From Mesorhizobium sp. M4B.F.Ca.ET.058.02.1.1 (GTDB lineage Bacteria > Pseudomonadota > Alphaproteobacteria > Rhizobiales > Rhizobiaceae): a stretch of DNA of 64,000 bases. Below, in pieces: positions 12,401 to 24,400 of this stretch. The notes beneath the pieces are model-generated. The model did not search any database, was not told where the DNA came from, and saw only the letters and a list, made by a program, of their open reading frames with translations. The stretch spans positions 2,790,001-2,854,000 of the forward strand of contig NZ_CP034450.1 in assembly GCF_003952505.1 (NCBI RefSeq), given 5' to 3'. Within the stretch, counting starts at the first letter, position 1, and each line of letters opens with the position of its first letter. A program made the translations under genes and the position numbers.

Positions 12401-15400
12401 GAACGTGCCGCCGCAATCGTCACATAGACGATCTGGCCGGCCAGCGGCGCGACCGCCAGCCTGACAGTGTAGCTGTCGACATTGCGCGGTCCGCCTTCCC
12501 GAACAGCCGTGAAGCCGTCCGTTTCGTCGATGCGGACGATGCCCTCTTCGGGGCCTGCCACGTGATAGTCGAAACCGTCGACCAGGACGCCATCGTAGAG
12601 TGGATCGCCCGAGGTGACGAGGTGATCAACGGCGCCGGACGCGCCTTCGAGTTCGCGTGTGATGATGTCTTCCGTGACATCACCCGCGACATTGATCGTG
12701 TCGGAGCCCAGACCGCCGATAACGCGATAGGCCACGCCGAAAGCCGTCGACTGAACGAAGAATTCGTCGTCGCCTTCAAGTCCGTCAACCTCGACCACTT
12801 CGATCGTGGTGTAGCGAACATTGAGGCCGGCGCCGAAGATGCCCTTTTCGGTTATGGCGAAATCGTCGGCGAATTCGGTCCCGAGGATGACCAGCTTGTC
12901 AAAGCCGGTGCCGCCGTCGACCGAGACCGGCGCGTTGACATTGTATTGCACTTCGTCCTCGCCGCCGCCGGCGCGGATATCGGGCGCCCGCGCGACCGAG
13001 AAGCCGAGCCCGATGATCGGCTTGGCGACGCCAAAGTCGTCCAGCACGATGACGTCGTCGGTGTAGTCGTCCGGCGTCGAGTCAGCGTCGGCGAAATTGA
13101 TCGCGCCATCGCCATTGGTGTCGAGCGTGACCGCCGGCAGGTCGTCCTGATCGATCGTGCCGTCCCCGTTCCAGTCCTGGTTGGCGACCGCCGCGATGGC
13201 GAACGCGCGGACGATGAACAGGTCGTTGTTGTCGTCGCCCTCGAGCCGCAGCTCGGCCTGGTTGGAATAGACCCGGAATTCGTCGTTGCCGGTGCCGCCC
13301 TGCGCGACCATCGGCGCAATGATGCCGGGGCTCAACCAGCCGCGTGTCGTAGCCACCATGTCGGGGAACACGTCCTGGTCGAGCAGGCCGCCGCCGAAGA
13401 ACGGCGTGACGCCGTTTTCCGGATCGCCGGTGCGCTTGTTGCCGAATATCTGGCCGATGTTGAAGGAGTCGTCGCCAGCGCCGCCTTGCAGCGAAACGAT
13501 CGCCGAGGTGTCGTCGGAGTAGAAATTGTCGTTGCCGCCCTGCCCCTCAACGGTGATCCGGCCATTCAGCGCGGTGTCGTAATTGATGCGCGCGACCTCG
13601 TTCGAGGGCTCATTGTCCTCAATAGTGTCGGCATAGGTCTTGGGCTGCCCGTAGACCATGGCGACGTAGGCCGGACGGTCGGCGGATTCGTGCGGCAGGT
13701 AGTTGGCGCCGCGCAGGAGGAAGATGTCGTCGATCGGCTTGTTGCCGCCGACCAGACCATTCTGCGACGAGTTGTAGCCGAAGATGGTCAGTTCATCGAC
13801 ACCATCGATGGAGCGCCCGCTGTCGAGGATGTTGATGACGTAGTTGCGCTGGAAGTCGGTGCCTGCGGTGCCCTGGCCCGGATTGTTGGAGCCAAGGGTG
13901 TAGATCTCATAGACATCGGTGCCCGACACGCCGTCCAGCGTGAGCGTGTGCTCGGCCGCCGTCTGCACGTTCGGAGAGGTTTGCGTCGCGGTATCCTGGA
14001 GGTAGTAGACGCGGAAGCGGTCTTCGCCATCGACGTTGTTTGCATTGAGGTCCTGGCTGCCATAGGCGCGCGTCTTCGAGCCGAGGAAGACGTAGCCGGG
14101 ACTACCGAGGGTGTTTGTGCCGCCGGCACCCGAGGTGTCGCCGAACTGAATCGTGTCGACATCGGTGTTGCCGAAGATCCGGGTCAGTACGGTCGGTCCG
14201 GTGACCGGGTCGGCCGTCAATGTCGGCGTTGCCGAGCCGACCGGCGCGCCGATCGTCTTGTTGCCCGGCGTCACTGTCGCGTTGGCGACGATACGGCCAC
14301 GCAGCACCATCACGGTGCCGAAGGCGACATCCAGATTGACGAGCGCATGGATGACCTCGTCGGTCGCCGACACGTCGCCATAGATGTCGATGCTCTTGGC
14401 CGCCAGCGTCTCGCTGTTGGAGTCGAGCGTCACGTCGTCGCCGACGCGCAGCAGCACGGAACCCTTTTCGGCGAAGATCTGGCCATGCGTGATGACACGC
14501 GACGCATCGGGCTGGAAGGTCGGGAAGGTCGTGCCGTCTTCCCCGAAGCGGGCGCTGCCGCTGTGCAGCAGGTCGAGGTTCTCGCCCTGAGCCGAGGTTT
14601 CGCGCACCGTGATGCGGATATCGCCATCATAGGCGTGCGCCAGCACCAGCCGCAGATTGCCGGCGGTGCCGCCGGGAACCTCCGGCGCTTCGGCCAGGTA
14701 GATGTTGTTGCCGGCTTCAAGCGCGACGTCGTCATCGCTCGAACCGCGCGATGAATCGATCTCGAGATCGTTGGTAAAGGCGCCTATGGAGCCGCCACCA
14801 TTGGCGTCGAGGTCGATGGTCTGACCCATCACGTCGGCAAAGTCGTCGCCGGCGCCGTTGTTGCGTGAATCCAGGATCGAGCCTGCGACGGTCCTCAGCG
14901 ACACGTCACGGGTCGTATGGACGGTATGAACATGCATGTCGCCGACGACTTCGTCGAGGAAGATGCCCAGCGTCGAATCCGCGCTGATGTCGAAAGCTCG
15001 CAGCACGCCAAGCCCACCGACGCCATTGCGGTTATCAACGTTGATCTCGAGGAAATTGCTCGGCTCACCAATGCCGCCCAAGGGCGAGTTGATGTCAAGC
15101 AGCGTCGGGTTGAGCACCTGAGCAGCGACTTGGAAATGGGTCGGATTGAACAGCCCGACGCCAGCGGCCATGGTGATGTTGCGGCCCGAGACATCGGCCT
15201 CGATCAAGGCCGGGTCGCCATTGTCATCGCGCGCATCAAGGATGCGCCGCGGCGAATACAGCAGCACATCGGAGGCATTGGAGCGAATGCGCTCGACGCG
15301 CATGTCGCCGGTCTTTTCGGTCAGCGCGATGTAGCCGTTGGTCAGCACGTCGATGTCGCCATTGCCGGCGATCTCGGTAATGCCAAGCACGTTGACGGTG

Positions 15401-18400
15401 GTTGCCGCCGGCGCCGGATTGGCGGCCGCGACGATGATGTCGCCGCCAGCGACGACCGAGCCTGCTTGCAGCCCGGGCAGCGTGCGCAGGCCGGTTGTCG
15501 GGTCGAGGCCCCGGAAATCATAGGTCGACGCGACTTCCGTGTTGCCGGTGGCGAAGACGCCACGGCTCAGCGACGGGATGGCTCCCGCATCCGGCCGGAA
15601 GAAATTGTAGTAGGTCTGTCCGCCGGCAGGCAACGCCGGCGCCTTGACCAGCAGGCCGCCGGACTGACCGTCGCCGAACTGTTCAATGCTGGCTTGCAGC
15701 AGAACATCCGCCGTGTTGCCGGCCTTGATCCGGTCGATCTCGACGACGTAGAAGCCGCCGGCCGGCGCCTCGCGCAGCAGCGCCTTGAGGTCGAGGCTGA
15801 TGTTGCCGAGCGCGTCAGCGGTGAAGGTTTCCGCCGAAATCAGGCTGTGCAGATCGGTCAGCGCGCCCGCCGGTGCCAGATCGATGGCCGTGCCGGCCAG
15901 GGCGTTTGCCAACGTGGTCGCCAACTTGACGCTCTGCCCATCGGGCGAAGCGATGATGTAATAGTAGCCGCCGTCGGTGAGCCCGCCGATGGTGGTGGTC
16001 ACTGCATCGTAGCGCACCAACTGACCGGTATAGAAACGGTTCTCGACGCCGAGGAAGATCTGGTTCGTCAAGTCAGCGACACGGCCGGTGTCGAAGCCCA
16101 TGCCGAGCGGCAGGCCGGCGCTGTCGACGATGTCGATGTTCACTCGCGCGCCGGTCGCGCCGATGTTCTCGTCGGCGCGAATGTTCAGGATGTGCGTGCG
16201 GATCAGCGACTGGCGGCCATCACTGCCGGTGACGCCGCGATCGTTGGTGGCGAGCACCGATCCGTCCGTGTTGACTATCGACGTCGTACCGATCGGGTTC
16301 TCAATCGTACCATTGATGTAGATATCGGAATGGCCACCGGTGTCGGTGATCTCGATCAGTGTCGGCGCGACTTCGCGCACCACGTTGAAGGTCAGTGTCA
16401 CGCTCTGCGACGGATTGAGCCATGCCAGCGGCTGCTCGTCGGTGACGACATCGATATTGTTGATGATGATGTCCTTGTCGGACTCGTTGCGGATCGACAC
16501 GCGCTGCAACGTATCGCGGAACGTCCAGGTGCCGCCTGCGCCGGTCATCGAGTTCGAATCGAACACCACGTCGCCCGGACCCGGATTGACGATGTCGTTG
16601 ACGACAATGTCGTTGCTTTGGATCGTGCTGCCTTGGCCTTCGGTGGCACTGCCGCCGCCCGCGGTGTCGTTGACCGACACTTCGACCGCGACATCGATCT
16701 CGCCGTCGGCGCCGATGACCAGTTGCTTGACGACCAGTTCGGGTGAACGGCCGGAAAGGATCAGCACGTCGGAATTGAAGTTGATCGATTGCGGCCTGTC
16801 ATCCGGACTGCTGCCGCTCGACCCGCCGGCGGCGAGCGAGCGCTTGCTGTGATCGGCGTCATCCGTCTGCGAGATCGAGCCGTTCACGGTCGAGGCAAAC
16901 AGGGCCAAGTGCTCGGCCGAGCTTCCAGGTTCCTGCGGATAATCCGGGTGTCCGAGCACGGCATCGTTGTTGTCGCGCGGGCCGGCTGTCACCAAGGCGC
17001 CTGCCGCGCCGAAAATCTCGGAGGAGACGTCGGTGTCGTTATGCGCGTCGGAATCGACGAAGCCGAACAGGCCCGTCGAGCGGGCATAGGATTTCGCATG
17101 CGTGACGACGTCGTTGTAGCGGGTGATGAGGTCGACGCCTTCCCAACCGGTCAGGTCGGCGCCGGCATTGATCCGCACCTGCGCATCCGGCCGTGCCGTG
17201 ATCGTGCTTTCCGCCTCGCCTTCGCCATAGAATCCGGCGCCGCGCCCGTCGCTGCCGGAGAAGACATGGAACTTGTCGACCCGCGCCGCAAGCGAGGTGC
17301 GCCGCGCGCTGAGCACGGCGTTGGCCGCCAGCGAGACGATGGCGTCGGCCTGGTCGGCGTCCGGATCGCCATCGGGCGTGCCGATATTGACGTGCGTGAT
17401 GGCGTCGCCATCGCCGCCGAAGCCGACGCCGGAGGCAGTCGATTTGGCCGTCACATCGACGGAGGCGTTCGCCGTGCCCTTGGCCAGTTGCCCGGCCAGC
17501 ACGATGGCGTTGGAGCCGATGGTGGACGTCGTGTTGTACTCGATCCGCACGTCGGTGACCGGATCGGCCAGGCCGACCGCGCCGCCGGCGCTCGACTGCG
17601 AGGACGCGCTGGTGATGGCGTTGCTCGCCGAAGCCAGCGTGAAGTTCTTGCCCGCGACGATGCGCGTGTTGTCGCTGATCGTCGCCGCGCTTGTTATGTC
17701 CTGGTAGCTCCGCGCATCGGCGTCGCCGATGGCGACGAAGCCGCCGGTGCCGTTGACCGCGTAGGAAGAGGTGTTGGTCGTCGCCGATGTGCTGACGGTG
17801 ACGTCGCCCACGGTGGTGATCTGCGTCGCCGAAATCGTCGCCGAGACGTTCGGATTGCTGATGATGTCGGCGTCGTTGATCTGCACGCCGACGAAGCCGC
17901 CGCCGGACCCCTTGGCGTAGGCGGAGGATACCCCGTCGCCCGATTGCGGAGCAATTTCGCTGAGCGGAACTTCGCCGGGGCCGAACAGGAACTGGCCCGG
18001 CGCTGCCGAGGTGGCGCCGTCGCCGATGTCGATGCGCAACTGCTGCTCACTGTCGACATCGTCGGAGATGTCGATCGCGAGTGCTGTAAGGCTGTGATTG
18101 CCGTAAGGCCCGGCCAGGCCCGTTGGCGTCAGGACGATCTGACTGCCGCCGCTCGGCGCATCCCACAGTTCGAACGTGTTGTCGCCAGCGCCGCTGACGC
18201 CCCGCACGTAGTAGGTCTTGCCGTCTTCCAGCCCGCCGATCGGCAGATTCTTGGCGTTGACCAGCGAATGCGTATCACTGGCACCAACATTGAGGGCGGG
18301 ATCGGCGCTGAGGCCCTTGTTCGGGTTCAGCGCGATGATCGGCTGATCGAAGGTCTTCGTCAGCGTGTCTTCGGTGACGCTGTTCGCGACGGTAAGGATC

Positions 18401-21400
18401 AGCGTGCTGCCGGATACGCTGGCGATCGTGAACGTGCCGGAATTGGCGCCGCCGCCGCCGATGAACAGCGTGCCGGCTGCGAAGCCGTTGTCGGCCCAGT
18501 TGAGGCCGTCAGTGCGGATGATACGGTCGCCAGCGGCATTGCGAACGAACTGCACCTCTTCGGTAATCGCGTCGTTACGCTTGAGCTGGATCGTCGAGGA
18601 ATTGACGACGTGCACGCGATAGGTCTGGCCGTCGACCAGGCCGCCGATCGCCAGACCCGTTCCGCCGCTCGCATTCTTGACGTCATAGACGACGTGCTCG
18701 CCCTCGGCGAAACCGTGCGCCAGCGCATTTCCATCATCGTCGAAGAAGCGGATGTTGTCGGCGTTGCTATCTGCGATCGGCGAGCCGTCGGGATTGAGGC
18801 TGTTCGAATTGACGTCCACCTGGCGACTGACGAAGGTGCGCGCGTCCGGTGCCTCATAGGTCACCGCCGTCCCGTTGACGAAGCCATGCCCGGATATGGT
18901 GATGCTGTTGCCCGCGACGTCGTCCGGCTGGAAATTCTTGAGGTAGTTCTGTGGGTTGACCGCCTTGTCGAAGGTGCTCACCAGCTTGATGTGCGACCCG
19001 TCGATGACCAGCACATAATAGAGGTTGCCCTCGGTCAGGCCAAAGCTGTCGACCGTTTCGTCCGGTCCCGGATAGTAGCGGACGGCATCGCCGCTCAGGA
19101 AATTATGGCCACCCGCGAACTCGATGATCTCGGTGTCTGGATCGATGTCGGCGGCGTTGAAGACGGAGCCGAAATAGAGCGTGTTCGGATCTGTCACGCC
19201 TGCATTGACGACATTGATCACGCTGTACTGGCGGTTCACAGCCGAATCGGCCGGGTCCGGCCAGTTGAGGCCGGGAATGACGGCGCCGCCGCTTCCGGCA
19301 TCATATTCGACCGTGTCGCCGGTCACCAGTCCGTGCCCGTTGACAGTGATCGTGTTGGCGGTGCCATCGACATCGAGGATCTCGTAGGTCGGTTGAACGC
19401 CGGGGATCGGCGACGCAGAGGCTTCGACCAGGATATCTCCGGTCGCATTGATCACCGCGCCCGCGCCGATCGAGCTTGCAACAGTCGGGCTGACATTGGT
19501 CGTCGCATCCGAAGCGCCGGCGCCGAAAATGCCGCCTATCGAAATACCGACAACCTTGGCGTCGCCTTCGGTTTGCGCCTGTGCCTTGAGCCGGACATTG
19601 CGCGCCGACTGGATCGAGGTGTTGTTGCCGATCGAGGCGCTGACCGACGATGGGCTGGCTGTTGCGACTGCGCTGTTGATCGTCAGCGCGCCGAGAACGC
19701 CGCCACCGGCGGCTTCAGCCACGGCGAGCGCGCCGTTGACAGCGAGGGCTTCGACCTTAATGTCGGTGACCGAGACGATGTTGGCGTTCATCGCGGCGTT
19801 GCTCTGGCCATTGGCCTCGGCTTCGGCCACGGAAGCACCGACCGCCGCGGCGCCGAACGAATTCGCTTCGGAATTGGCGACGGCATAGTTGCGAATGCGC
19901 GACTTGATGTCGATGTCACCGGTGATGGTGAATGCGCCGCCGGCACCGATCGTGGTGTTGGCAACCGCATTGGACCGCGCGGTCGGAACCGAGCCCTGGC
20001 CGCTGAACAAGCCGCCGCCGGAGGCTTCCGCATAGGCCTTCGCCCCGCGGTCGGTCGCCGTCTCGCCCTCGTAATTGTGTGACGACAGCATGACGATGCC
20101 GCCGGCGTGAATCGTCGAATTGCCGCCGATCGATGCGGCCACCGTCGGGACGACATTGACCGTCGCCAGGCTGGTGCCGGCCGCCAGCGCGCCGACCGAA
20201 AGCGCGAACACGTCGCCGGTCGCATCGTGCAGCGTCCACGCCTCGACCGTGAGGAGGCCCGTCGCATTGATGTTGGCGCCGCCGCCAATCGATGCCTCTA
20301 CGTTCGGCTGAACATCGACGAAGGCGAAATTGAAGGTGAGCGCGCCGAGCCCCGCGGCAAGCGCGAAGGTGTCGGAATCCGCGTTGATCGTCGAGTCCGC
20401 ATGGACGGTGATGGCTCCGACGGTGTCGGTCTGCCCGATCTGACTGCCCGCGCCGATCGTGGCCAGGACTTCCTTGGTGTTGTCGTCGTCATCGCCGATG
20501 GTGACGTCGCTGTAGGACGCGCCGACGGCCACCGCGCCGGCCTGTATGCCGGTCGTCAGCACGTCGAACGTCTGGTTGCTGGTCGCCGAGACCGTAAGGC
20601 TGGCCGCGTCGTTGACCACTGTGTTGTCGAGCAAGCCGGCCTGAATGCGGCTGGTATCGTTGACCACCGCGACCGATGCGCCGAGGCCGACGAAGCCGGC
20701 CTGCAAGGCGACGGTTGTGACATCGACATCCTGGCCGAAATGGCCTTCGACTCGGATGGCATTGCCAGCCTTCAGGCTTCCGCCGGCCTTCGCTCGCACC
20801 TGCCCCGACACATTGACGACGGAAATCGAGGCGCCCAGGCCAACAAGACCGGCGCCCAGGCTGCCGACCAACATGTCGACTTCCATCTGTTCACGCGCGT
20901 TCACGACGATGTCGTGACCGGCCTCGACCGTGGCGCCGCCTTCGACGGACGCGGTGGTGCCGCGCTCGTCGGTGACGGCGGCCGTTAGCTTGTTAGTCAG
21001 GGCGCTGGAGGTCAGCGCGTTGGCGCCGACCTTGTCGCGGGCGCCTTCAACGCCGGCCTTGACCCGCGAGTCGGCCGTATTGCTGTTGGCGCCGCTGCCG
21101 AAGCGGCTCAATTCCCCAGTGACGCCTTCGACACCGTCGTCGGCCTGGCCGCCGGCCTCGTCATTGGCGGTCTTGGGGCTTCCGTCGTCCTTCGTCGCGT
21201 TGCCGCTGCCACCTTGGTTGTCCTGATAGGAGTCGCTGAATTCCTCGCCGACCGACCAGACCGACACGGACGCGCCGAGCCCGCCGACGCCGATGCCGCC
21301 GCTGAAGGCGAACCCACGCAGAACCTTGATTGCAACCGCGTTGACCGACACGTCGCCGCGCGCCCGCACCATGGCGTCGGCGTTGATCGCGGCAACCGTG

Positions 21401-24400
21401 TCGTTCTTGATGCTACCGAAATCGATGCCACCGGCCAGGCCGATGAAACCGGCGCCGAGAGCGCCCGCAAAGGACGTGACCCGGACCTCGTTCGCAGCGT
21501 TGACATAGACGCCCTGCGCGCCCGCGACCGTGCCCGGATGGGCGACGTAATTTGCCGCGCCCTGGTTGATGTCGGCGCCGACCCCGATCAGCGCCTTGGT
21601 GTCCGAATTGAGCAGCGTCACAGTGACGGAGCCAGCCAAGCCGACATAAAGGCCACCGGCGCCGGCGACTGTCACGTTGGTGACCTCTTCCGACGATTCG
21701 GCCTGCACAATGACGCCATGCGCCTCGGCCGTGCCGAAGCCGCTCGGATCGCCGCCGCCGAGGATCGTGCCGGTAAGCACGCCGCCAATGCCGGCGCCGT
21801 TGCCGGACGCGTCGACGCTTGCATTGTCGCCGATCGTCGCTTCAGTAAGCTTGTCGACGGTGACGACCGCGACCGATCCGGCGGCGCCGCCGCCCGACAG
21901 GCCGATGGCGACCGCACCCGCGACCACCACCACCTCGGAATCGTCCTTGGCCATGACGGCGACGTCGCCGCCGGCGACAATCGTCGCGTTGGCGCCGACG
22001 CGGGCATAGGTCTCGGTGTCGAACGACAGCACCGAGACGCCTCCCGCCAGGCTGACCGTGCCACTGAAGGCAAGGCCGGCGGAGACGACGATGACCTTTT
22101 CCTTGGACGTGGAGATCACGGCGACGTCGTTGTTCGCCTTCACGTCCGCGCCGTCGTTGATCGTCGCGAAAGTATCGACCTTGATGACCGATACGTCGAC
22201 GCCGGGCGCGCCCGCGCCCGAACCGCCGAAGGCCGCACCGGCCCCGACGCCGACATGGCTGAAGTCGCTCGCCGCCGCAACCAGCACGGACTGTCCGGCA
22301 TTTCCGGCGCCGGCCATGTCCTGGTTGATCTGTGCATCGGCTCCGATGAACGCCTTTGTCTTGGTATCGACGATGTTGACGGCAGCACCAACTGCCACGC
22401 CGACCGAACCACCGCCGCCGACGGAAATTGCAAAAGTTTCGATATCATCCTTCGCCGAGGCCGAGACAGCCACGCCGCGGAAGCCGGTGTCGACCGCCGC
22501 GTTCGCAATCCGGTTCTGGGTCAGCCCCGGATCCTGCTGGACGTCGTCGCCGCCCTCCTGGTCGAGGTCCTTGAACTGGGTGAGGCCTGACGGCGTACCA
22601 GCCTCCAGGCTGCTCGCGGTCGGCTTGTTGCCGCCCTGCGGCTCGAAGCTCGACATCGCCTGGCTGCCCGCGTAGGAGACGTCGTAGCGGCCGGTTCTCG
22701 CCGCGACCGTGCCGTGGCCCTCGCCGGTGACGCGTGCACCCGCGCCGATGAAGGCATCCGTCACCTTGTCGACAACCGCAACGCCGGCCGCGACGCCGAC
22801 ACCGGCGCTGCCGCCAATCGCCACGCCGCCAACGATCAGGTCCATCTCGGTCTCGTCGAGTGCCTGGACGAGCACGCTGCCGCGTGCCCGCACATCCGTC
22901 AGGCCGCCGATTGGCGCCAGCGGATCCGACCCGATGAAGGCGCGGGTCTTCAGGTCCAGCACGAAGACGTCGGCCGTCAGCGTGACGCCCGCGCCGCTCG
23001 ACGCGCCCGCAGCCACCGAGAACGAGCCGATGTCCTCGTTGCCGGTTGCTTCGACCGTCACGTTGCCGTCGACGTCAATGTCGGCGCCCGCCTCGATCGA
23101 TGCAGTCGTTCTCTTCGTCAGCGTCGACACATTGACACCGGCGCCAACGCCGGCGTTGCCCGCGGAAACCGCGAGCGAGCCAGCGACCGTCAGGATATCG
23201 GTTTCGTCGCTCGCAAAGACCGAGACGCCGGGATCGTTGGCGAGCGTCTGGCCGGAAACCTTGCTGTTTGCGCCGATGCGCGCCGTCGTTGTCTCGGTCA
23301 GCACCGTTACGGCGACCGAACCGGCGACCGCCGCCTGCGCGGAAGCCGCGCCGGCGGCGGCGATGATCAGCACCTCATCGGTGGAAATCGCCGACACGGA
23401 GAGGCCGTTGGCGCCGCCGGTGACCACATCGGCGTCGCCATAGAGCTCCGCCTTCACGTCGTCGAGATGGACAAACACGGTCCCGGAAACGCCGATGCCG
23501 GCGCTTTGGCCGAACGCCGCCGCGCCGGCCAGCAGGAACACGTCCGCATCGCCGGTGGCCGTCACGGAGACATCTCCGCCGGCGCCCAGATGCGATTTGT
23601 TCAGCGCGCTGCCGGCCTCGACGAAGGCCTGCGTCGATGTGTCAAGATAAAGCACGCCGACCGACGCCGCGACGCCGGCCGAGCCGCCGGCGCTGCCGCC
23701 GAACGTCGCCGCGATCGAAGTGATGTCGTCGAAGGAGTCGGCGTTGATGACGATGTTGCCGGCCGACGTATCCAGATCCGCGCCGCCGCCCATCCAGGCG
23801 CTGGTGTTGCGCGTGATCACCTGCACGTCGAGGCCGATGCCGACGCCGGCATTGCCGTTCAGCGTCAGGCCGATGCCGCCCGCCCCGCTGACCACGGTCA
23901 GCAGGTCCGTCGCCTCGATCTTGATGCCGGTTCCGGCCTCGAGGTCGGAGTTGTCGTTCACCGAGGCGTGCGTCTCCATGAAGATCCCGTTGACGCTGGA
24001 CGAACCGCCGACGGCAAAGCCGCCGGACGCACCGGCGATGCCGGCGGCGAAGCTGGTGACGGCCAGCGAGCCGATGACAGGCAGGTTTTCCGTGACCGGC
24101 AGCAGTTCGGCATGCGAGGTGACGTTGATCGCGCCCTGCGCTTCGGCGTCGAGATTGATGCCGGTCTCGGCCTTGGTGCTGAGATCGTTGACGATGTTGA
24201 CGGTGACCGCGATGCCCACGCCGCCACCGCCGCTGCCGGTGCTCAAGGCCGCACCGCCGGCCAGGTTCTGCATTTCATTGAGACTGACGGCGCCGATCTC
24301 GATGTTGCCGGTGTTGGCGTCGAGATCGACATTGTCGCCGACCGATGCCAGCGTGTTGACATCGAGATAGTTGATGCCAACCGAGCCGCCGATCGCGGTG

